A stretch of 56,198 nucleotides of DNA from Candidatus Iainarchaeum sp. (GTDB lineage: Archaea; Iainarchaeota; Iainarchaeia; JAGGVJ01), in NCBI GenBank assembly GCA_021158055.1, contig JAGGVJ010000004.1, positions 1-56,198 on the forward strand. The letters run 5' to 3'. The notes beneath the pieces are model-generated. The model made no database searches and had not been told where the DNA came from. It saw only the letters and a program-made list of their open reading frames with translations. Below are positions 50,631-56,198 of the stretch, piece after piece. How positions within the stretch are numbered: the stretch's first letter is position 1; every line of letters begins with the position of its first letter. The translations under genes were made by a program, and so were the position numbers.

Positions 50631-53537
50631 ATGGATAAATTTGTTTATTACTTGGCTTTTTGGATAGTTTCATTTTTATTAGCGTCAGCAATGATTACCT
50701 TGAGTCAAAACAGCATTGAAAAAAACAACTTGACAGGCTATTTTACGCTCTTGACTGTCGGCAGTGAATCAGGCACAAGTGACACGACAACAGATCACAA
50801 CAAACCGCAAATTTACATCTACCCCCCTGAACCCAACTACTACTCAGGCGAAGTGATAATAAACGGCAATGTTTATTCGCCTGACAAAAAAATCATTACC
50901 ATAATAGCAACCGCGGACGACTCGGGAGAGTGGGTTGAAATTCCCTTAAGCGAAAGTGCCATCGCTTCAGGTTACAACGAAGACTGGTCATACCCTGTGG
51001 ACACAACAACCCTTCCTGACGGGACACACACATTCAGGATAATTGCAGTTGACGATACTGGAACCAACTCCGAACCCGCGGGCATTTCTGTTTCAACTGA
51101 CAATACTGCGCCGGAGGTGTTTTTTTCCACAACAAGGTTTGCTGAAGGCGATGTAAATTTGTTGTTTGAAATAAACGATGAAACAACAGGTGTAAAAAGC
51201 ACTGACGCAATCACTTACACCGTAACCGGCAGTGACGGAAATACCGCAGGCAGCGGAAATCCCCGGTGTTCAGGCGAATGCATCGGCAATCCTGCTCAAA
51301 GCTGTTTTTGCAAAGTCAGCATACCGTCACTTGAAGCAGGGAATTACCAGTTAACAGTTTCTGCAACTGATTCTGCCTTGCCTGAAAACACAGGGGAAAC
51401 CATAAATGAGTTCATTGTCAACGCTGCCGAAACTTTGGAACCGGTTGACGACACGCCCCCGCAAATTCATTCTGAGATGCCTGATGAGGTTTTTGCAGGG
51501 GAAATATTTTCCATTGACATAAAAGCGGTTGATGACACTGGATTGCGTGCCTGCAGCATTTTTGTTGACAGCAGCGAGTTGACTTCCATGGGCATTCCTT
51601 TGCCTTGCAGTGAATGCAGTGCCTCCAAAGAAATTTCGATAGATTCTCACGGGGACCACGTGATAACAATCTCCTGCACTGATTCAAGTGCAAATGAAAG
51701 CACAGTGGAAAAGACCATTTATGTAAAACCGGCAATGGACGTGACTGACGACAGAACAACTTCCACAACCGACACCGAAACAACCACTGCGACAGATACA
51801 ACCGACACAACCGGCGATGAAACCACCGGTGCAACAGATACGACCCACGACGAAACAACAACTCTGACCGACGAAACAAAAGCAGTGCCCATGATCTATG
51901 AAATGAAACTGAATGAAGGGAATGAATTCACAAACCAGAGGCAAATCAACATATTTTTTTCAGCCTCGGAAGTCATACAATGCAGGATTAAAAACGAGGG
52001 GGAAAACTGGTCTGAATGGAGCGAAGTAAAAGACGTCTATTGCCTGACTTTGCCTGAAGGAGACGGGGAAAAGGCAGTGCTGATGCAGTGTGAAAACGAA
52101 GCGGGAGACCTTGTTGAAGCAAAGCGTTCAATTACACTTGACTCCCAATCGCCAATGATTTTTGAAGTCAGTCCTTCAAGCGATTTAACAGTAAATAAAA
52201 ACAAGATGCAATTTATCGCGCGCATAGGCGACAATCTGTCGAAATTAAGGTCATGCGAGTTTGAAGTTTACTTAAACGAAGAAAAAACTGAAAAAACCAG
52301 ATTGCGCGAAAGTGAAGACAAATGCGTTCTTGAAATTGGCAATTTACAAAAAGGGGACGTGCTTAAAGTGAATGTGCGCGCCATAGACACAGCCGGAAAC
52401 AAAAGCAACCTTGTTTCCTTTGGAACAGCGCAAATCCAGCCAGCAAAAATCGGTGCAGACACCGCCGATCCAGATGGCGGCAGCGAACCAGGCAATAGCA
52501 CAACCGGCACGTTAACCCCTGTAAAAGTTTCCCTTGATATGAAAATTTTACTTGTTGCAAGCAAAAACAATGAGGGAAACTGTGTTGAGGAAATTGTAAG
52601 GGGCAACAGAACATTTGTCCTGGCAAATGCACAGGTAACACCACAAGACGCTGAAGCTGAAAAGAACCTGAAAGTCTTTGTAACCGGCCCAAAAAATGAG
52701 GCCATAAAAGCATCAAAAATTGAAAAAATAAAGCTTTGCAACAAAGAATACAGCAATGTGTTCGCACTTGAAAAACAGTTTGACTTTGCAGGTGTTGATT
52801 CCTGGGTTGTGCGGGTGGATGCAAGAACAATTGATTCAGGCAGGCATGACCTGCAGGCAAATGACTCGATACAATTCAGGATAAAAGAGGAAAAAATACA
52901 AATTGAACTGGTCGGAGACATAAGAAAAACAAGCGACGAAAAAAACACTTACGAACTGACTTTCAGGACAAAATATGACTCATCTGAAGACATCCCTGAA
53001 GTTGTAACCGTCAAGGTCGGGAACCAAATAGTTGAGGCAAAAAAAACCGGGGACGGGTCTTACACTCTCGTGCTTCAGGAAGAGCAGTTGAGTGCAAATC
53101 TCATGGCTGAAGACGGGTTTGGCAACATGGGAGTGATAAACCTGCCGAAAATGCCTGTTGATGTCTCTGCAAGCATGCAGGCTTCGCGACCTGAAGAAAA
53201 AACCGCGTCATTGCTTGCCTTGTTATTCCCGATAGTCCTGTATGCATTCATCTTTGCAGTTTTGATTACAGGGGCTTATTATTACTGGAGCAAAAAACAT
53301 GCATGGAAAAGAAAAATCAATAAGCAGATAACTGAAAAAAAGAAAGAAATCGAGTCAATAAGCCACCTGATTAAGGCAAGTAAAATCGAATATTTCAAGC
53401 GGCACATAAGCGAGGAGACCCTCAAAAAACGGGTTCTTGAATATCAGGATAAATCAAACACGCTGGAAAGAGAGATATCCGGACTTGAAAAACAAGTAAA
53501 CCAAAGAAAGATAATTTCAGATATCCTGAAAAGATAA
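50631..53537 (+). CDS. Large surface protein with Ig-like domains, Thr-rich linker, C-terminal membrane anchor and coiled coil
   Basis: 968 residues. A membrane segment at about residues 5-26 serves as signal or anchor. Then come at least three Ig/Big-like beta-sandwich domains, each with a D-TG or D-AG core (IIAVDDTGTNS, SATDSALPENTG, KAVDDTGLRAC), then a linker at about 372-417 made mostly of Thr, Asp and Glu, then further domains (RAIDTAGNKSNLV). A strong membrane helix at about 860-885 precedes a 75-residue charged coiled coil predicted to be cytoplasmic. It probably spans from the cell surface inward; the role may be adhesion or envelope structure. Confidence 0.85.
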   Translation: MDKFVYYLAFWIVSFLLASAMITLSQNSIEKNNLTGYFTLLTVGSESGTSDTTTDHNKPQIYIYPPEPNYYSGEVIINGNVYSPDKKIITIIATADDSGEWVEIPLSESAIASGYNEDWSYPVDTTTLPDGTHTFRIIAVDDTGTNSEPAGISVSTDNTAPEVFFSTTRFAEGDVNLLFEINDETTGVKSTDAITYTVTGSDGNTAGSGNPRCSGECIGNPAQSCFCKVSIPSLEAGNYQLTVSATDSALPENTGETINEFIVNAAETLEPVDDTPPQIHSEMPDEVFAGEIFSIDIKAVDDTGLRACSIFVDSSELTSMGIPLPCSECSASKEISIDSHGDHVITISCTDSSANESTVEKTIYVKPAMDVTDDRTTSTTDTETTTATDTTDTTGDETTGATDTTHDETTTLTDETKAVPMIYEMKLNEGNEFTNQRQINIFFSASEVIQCRIKNEGENWSEWSEVKDVYCLTLPEGDGEKAVLMQCENEAGDLVEAKRSITLDSQSPMIFEVSPSSDLTVNKNKMQFIARIGDNLSKLRSCEFEVYLNEEKTEKTRLRESEDKCVLEIGNLQKGDVLKVNVRAIDTAGNKSNLVSFGTAQIQPAKIGADTADPDGGSEPGNSTTGTLTPVKVSLDMKILLVASKNNEGNCVEEIVRGNRTFVLANAQVTPQDAEAEKNLKVFVTGPKNEAIKASKIEKIKLCNKEYSNVFALEKQFDFAGVDSWVVRVDARTIDSGRHDLQANDSIQFRIKEEKIQIELVGDIRKTSDEKNTYELTFRTKYDSSEDIPEVVTVKVGNQIVEAKKTGDGSYTLVLQEEQLSANLMAEDGFGNMGVINLPKMPVDVSASMQASRPEEKTASLLALLFPIVLYAFIFAVLITGAYYYWSKKHAWKRKINKQITEKKKEIESISHLIKASKIEYFKRHISEETLKKRVLEYQDKSNTLEREISGLEKQVNQRKIISDILKR

Positions 53538-53618
53538 AGCAACCGTTTAGTTTAACAATTTCAAATTACATATGCATACACTATGTAAAGTGATAATCGT
53601 GAAACTTGAGTGATAATC

Positions 53619-54413
53619 ATGAAACCCAGATTTTGCCCGAAATGCGGAGTAACTGAAGACAAGGCAGTTTTTGTTAAAGGTTTTTGCAAAAAGTGCTTTC
53701 TTGAAAAAGAAAACCTAATCCAGGCCCCGATAAGTGTAGGTATTCCGTTTTGCATGGACTGTGAAAAGATCTACTTCAAGGGGCATATGGTTTTCGGGAC
53801 AGAAAAAACTTTTTTGAAGCTGTTATCAAAACAGATGGACACAAAAATCCTTGACAAACCAAGTTTTTCAATAGAAATGCATGAAGGAGACAACCCCTTA
53901 AAACTGCGGGCAAAAGTTGTTGCAAGCGGTCTTGTTGACGGAAAGGAACTTTCCTTTGAACAGGATTTTTTGATAAGCCTTGAAAAAAAACAGTGCAGCA
54001 CCTGTAAAAAAATATCCGCAGGGTATTTTCAGTCAAGGATAGAGTTGCGGTGGGACGTGAAAGAACAAGACGTCAAAAACACCCTTAAGATTCTTAAAAA
54101 GCATGCGGCAGCACTTAAAAAAGAAGGCGTTGAAGACACGTTCATCTCAGGGGTCGCCGAAGTAAAAGACGGCGTCGACATCCTTTTGGGTTCATATCAT
54201 TTGGCGGAGCGTTCAATCAAGGAAATCGCAAAAAAACTCGATTCAAGATGCAGGGTGTCAAAAAAACTGCTCGGAATAGACCGGGAGACCTCTAAACAAA
54301 GGTACAGGAGTTATTACAAATTTGTAATCAGGCCTGCGGAGGAAAAAGAAAACGAGAGCGGGTTTGACACTGCAGTTGAAGAAACAGATGAACCGGCTGA
54401 TGAAGAAGAGTAG
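53619..54413 (+). CDS. NMD3-like zinc protein
   Basis: 264 residues. Opens RFCPKCGVTED and CKKCFLEKENL, the paired zinc knuckles of the NMD3 N-terminus; a second pair is CMDC and CSTCKKISAGYFQSRIELR (two blocks), also typical of NMD3. Eukaryotic NMD3 exports 60S subunits; archaeal versions are presumed ribosome biogenesis or recycling factors binding the large subunit. AGTGAT lies a few bases before ATG 53619; a GTG nine bases upstream is possible. The C-terminus is acidic. Confidence 0.88.
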   Translation: MKPRFCPKCGVTEDKAVFVKGFCKKCFLEKENLIQAPISVGIPFCMDCEKIYFKGHMVFGTEKTFLKLLSKQMDTKILDKPSFSIEMHEGDNPLKLRAKVVASGLVDGKELSFEQDFLISLEKKQCSTCKKISAGYFQSRIELRWDVKEQDVKNTLKILKKHAAALKKEGVEDTFISGVAEVKDGVDILLGSYHLAERSIKEIAKKLDSRCRVSKKLLGIDRETSKQRYRSYYKFVIRPAEEKENESGFDTAVEETDEPADEEE

Positions 54414-54422
54414 TTTGCACGA

Positions 54423-55139
54423 TCATTTCTTGTATGACTCGTATTTTTTGAGGTTTGAACTAATCTCGCTTTGTTTTATTTTTGAAATAACCAAAGGTAT
54501 TTTCTCAACTTCCGCTATTTTGAGTGCAAGGGGGTCAATTTCGTCAATCCCATGCATGACTACCAGTGCGGGCTTTAGTTTCATGCTGAACCCTGATATA
54601 CGAAGTGCAATCATGGGGGAACGGCCGCTTGTGACATTTGTGAATATCAATGCTCTTTTAGATGTTGCACCGAATATCTTTATGAAACTGTCAATCGGAA
54701 CTTCAAGAATTGCTTTTATGCTATCGATTATTGTGTAACCGTATATTGTGCTGTTTTTCAAGGCATTTCTGTTTATGATTACTCTGCCGGATATATTTTC
54801 AACAAAATGCTCTCCGTTTACCGGACCGTAAAACTCGTGTATTTCAAACGGCGCCTTGCTTGTCATGTCTTCTGAAAGGCATCTTATTGTAGCGCCGTCT
54901 TTGTTCATGTCAATTTTTATCAGCGCCTCAATGAATCGCTTTATGACTGAAATTCCAGGGGATTTTCTCCTGCCTCCCTCGTAATCAGATATCGTTGAAG
55001 AAGAAACTCCAAGGTATCCCGCAAGTTCAGTTTGGTTTATCTGGAATATCTCCCGCCATTTTCGCATTGACTTGCCGGCCTCTTTTGACATTGCTATTTC
55101 GCCGGCCATTGTAATGCTTAATTTGTCAGTGTTTTCCAT
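54423..55139 (-). CDS. Helix-turn-helix transcriptional regulator (XRE type with archaeal C-terminal domain)
   Basis: 238 residues. A Cro/C1-type HTH lies at about 24-78 (WREIFQINQTELAGYLGVSSSTISDYEGGRRKSPG in blocks). The remaining part (GYTIIDSIKAILEVPIDSF, RALIFTNVTSGRSPMIALRISGFSMKLKPALVVMHGI in blocks) matches the archaeal regulator family of COG1709, found across euryarchaeal and DPANN genomes, with unknown effector. It is convergent with the NMD3-like gene, ten bases apart. Confidence 0.88.
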   Translation of the reverse strand: MENTDKLSITMAGEIAMSKEAGKSMRKWREIFQINQTELAGYLGVSSSTISDYEGGRRKSPGISVIKRFIEALIKIDMNKDGATIRCLSEDMTSKAPFEIHEFYGPVNGEHFVENISGRVIINRNALKNSTIYGYTIIDSIKAILEVPIDSFIKIFGATSKRALIFTNVTSGRSPMIALRISGFSMKLKPALVVMHGIDEIDPLALKIAEVEKIPLVISKIKQSEISSNLKKYESYKK

Positions 55140-55244
55140 TAATAAAAGTTAAACTGAAAAACTATATTAATGTAACGAAATAAACCTCCCGATACAACAA
55201 AATAAACACCCTAAAAAAACTCAACTGAATCAGGATTCAAAAAG

Positions 55245-55862
55245 TCAGATTTTCATCTCTGTTCCAACGTAAAGCACGAACATGCCGACAACTGAAATGA
55301 GTATTACAACCAGCAGCGAATTCAAATCAGGTGCCTGGGTTGAAACATTAGACAACAAGCCAAACAAGGTGGACAAAGTAAAACCGATTATCGCAATGCC
55401 TATGGCTATCAACCCCCAGCGGATAACCACGTTTCCGGTTATTTTGGGGCGCATTAATGAAAGTTCTTCCAACCTTTTTTTCACTGCGTCTTGATTGTTG
55501 CCAAGCAAGGAAATTTTTTTGTCAATGAGATCCATTCGCAAGTCAAGTTCGTTTTGCATTTTCAAATTGCGTTTTTCAAGGCTTTCAGTGAAAGACTTCA
55601 GTTCAGAAACAATTGCTTCACTTATCTTTTTTTCAAAAGCAGAGTACAGAACTGACTGGTTGCTTTTAAGTTCTTCCTGAAGCCACGTCACAACCTGTCG
55701 TTTTACTTTCACAACCAGGTTTTTTTTGGCATTTGAAAGAATTGTTTTTGCGTCTTCTTCTCCGATTCCCTGCGAAACAAGCGTTTCGACAATAACTTTT
55801 TCATCAACATTGTCTTCAAGCATCTTTTGAATAGATTTAACCAGTTTGTTTTCCTGTGCCAT
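55245..55862 (-). CDS. Coiled-coil membrane protein, unknown function
   Basis: 205 residues. Residues 1-48 look like a UBA/CUE-type three-helix piece (DEKVIVETLVSQGIGEEDAKTILS). Residues 52-140 form a long amphipathic coiled coil. Two membrane helices follow at about 147-170 and 181-200, with a very short C-terminal end. It may be a membrane-tethered adaptor. No family recognised. The preceding 200 bases contain no other gene. Confidence 0.7.
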   Translation of the reverse strand: MAQENKLVKSIQKMLEDNVDEKVIVETLVSQGIGEEDAKTILSNAKKNLVVKVKRQVVTWLQEELKSNQSVLYSAFEKKISEAIVSELKSFTESLEKRNLKMQNELDLRMDLIDKKISLLGNNQDAVKKRLEELSLMRPKITGNVVIRWGLIAIGIAIIGFTLSTLFGLLSNVSTQAPDLNSLLVVILISVVGMFVLYVGTEMKI

Positions 55863-56072
55863 AATAGAAAAACAAGCTTGTCATTAAAAAAAGTTTTTGT
55901 TGAATAAGACAAATACAGGAAAAACACAGGAAAAATAAAGCTTCGGGAAAATAGTTCTCTTGCCCAAAAGATTTTTATAAGATCCAAAACCAGTTTAAAT
56001 ACAACTTAAAAGCACACGGTTTGTCAATCTGCTAACCTGCTGTTGTTTTGAAAAAAACACGCCGAATTTTAA
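55863..56072. other. Spacer before the terminal repeat array
   Basis: About 210 AT-rich bases. The promoter of the coiled-coil membrane protein gene should lie here; AAGATTTTTATAAG at about 55968-55981 is a TATA-like candidate. No other feature seen. Confidence 0.4.
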
Positions 56073-56198
56073 AATACATCTGAAACCGTAAGTAATACAT
56101 CTGAAACCGTAAGTAATACATCTGAAACCGTAAGTAATACATCTGAAACCGTAAGTAATACATCTGAAACCGTAAGTAATACATCTGAAACCGTAAGT
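56073..56198. repeat. Six perfect tandem copies of a 21-bp unit, truncated at the window end
   Basis: The unit begins AATACATCTG and ends CCGTAAGT; copies start at 56073, 56094, 56115, 56136, 56157 and 56178, and the sixth ends exactly at the last base, so the array probably continues. All copies are identical. One forward frame is open (NTSETVS per unit) but has a TAA immediately before the first copy. There are no spacers, so it is not a CRISPR array. Confidence 0.98.

Noticed and set aside
52268-52948. Minus-strand open frame of 226 codons
   Set aside because: Antisense to the large Ig-like protein; Ser/Phe-rich composition is typical of a shadow frame of Lys/Glu-rich coding sequence.
56073-56198. 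CRISPR array
   Set aside because: Units abut directly without spacers, and no cas gene is in the window.
56073-56198. Forward coding repeat (NTSETVS)
   Set aside because: A TAA immediately precedes the first unit in that frame, so no start is available upstream within the window.
1-56198. Insertion sequences, prophage or defence systems
   Set aside because: No transposase, integrase, restriction, toxin-antitoxin or Cas gene was recognised in any intact frame.

Overview
The window is archaeal. It carries the archaeal exosome superoperon (eL15, Rpp30/Pop5 RNase P proteins, proteasome alpha, SBDS, Rrp4, Rrp41, Rrp42, eL43, Rpo12, Brix, Pcc1, prefoldin beta), type II (archaeal) glyceraldehyde-3-phosphate dehydrogenase, archaeal triosephosphate isomerase, ADP-forming acetyl-CoA synthetase, MC1 chromatin protein, a tRNA-Ile with a bulge-helix-bulge intron, GGTGA-type ribosome binding sites and TATA-box/leaderless promoters. 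The small, divergent proteins, many short membrane or cysteine-rich secreted proteins and the sugar-centred metabolism fit a DPANN-type lineage. I cannot name the phylum with confidence. The left edge cuts valS; the right edge falls inside a 21-bp tandem repeat, as if an assembly stopped there.

Layout. 1-8245 (minus): three consecutive polytopic membrane proteins of GT-C-like appearance, followed downstream by valS. 8308-12575: small repair and housekeeping genes (Ogg2 glycosylase, LysW-like zinc ribbon, DEDD nuclease, metallopeptidase, CPBP protease, FAD synthase, membrane-anchored winged-helix regulator). 12775-15363: tRNA-Ile, trpS, a cysteine-repeat lipoprotein, thioredoxin, a DUF1858 protein. 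15591-23810 (plus): the translation/RNA-decay/proteasome superoperon. 23871-29958: a frameshifted small membrane gene, an FdhD-like protein without the cysteine motif, a second DHH phosphoesterase, two PfkB kinases and an amino-acid permease whose 5' end lacks a usable start. 30019-34470 (minus): gap-pgk, a SerB-like phosphatase and tpiA, with two decayed hydrogenase genes between them (a beta-subunit remnant and a maturation protease with an in-frame amber codon). 34525-36545: a DUF5680 protein and a secreted zinc metalloprotease. 36754-43257: MC1, then a storage-polysaccharide cluster (galT, GT3 glycogen synthase, DUF5752/histone H1-like protein, GH57 amylase, GT4 glycosyltransferase). 43699-50446: an unknown protein, Mre11, acetyl-CoA synthetase (ADP) subunits, Hsp20 and a beta-CASP ribonuclease. 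50631-56198: a large Ig-like surface protein, an NMD3-like zinc protein, an HTH regulator, a coiled-coil membrane protein and the terminal repeat array.

Taken together, the genes describe a fermentative cell that stores and uses polysaccharide: GH57, GT3, GT4 and GalT feed triose-phosphate glycolysis (Tpi, Gap, Pgk), and acetyl-CoA synthetase makes ATP. Hydrogen and formate metabolism look recently eroded (hydrogenase pseudogenes, altered FdhD). A recurrent oddity is that many intergenic spacers contain direct tandem duplications of about 18-25 bp, the most extreme being the six-copy array at the right end.
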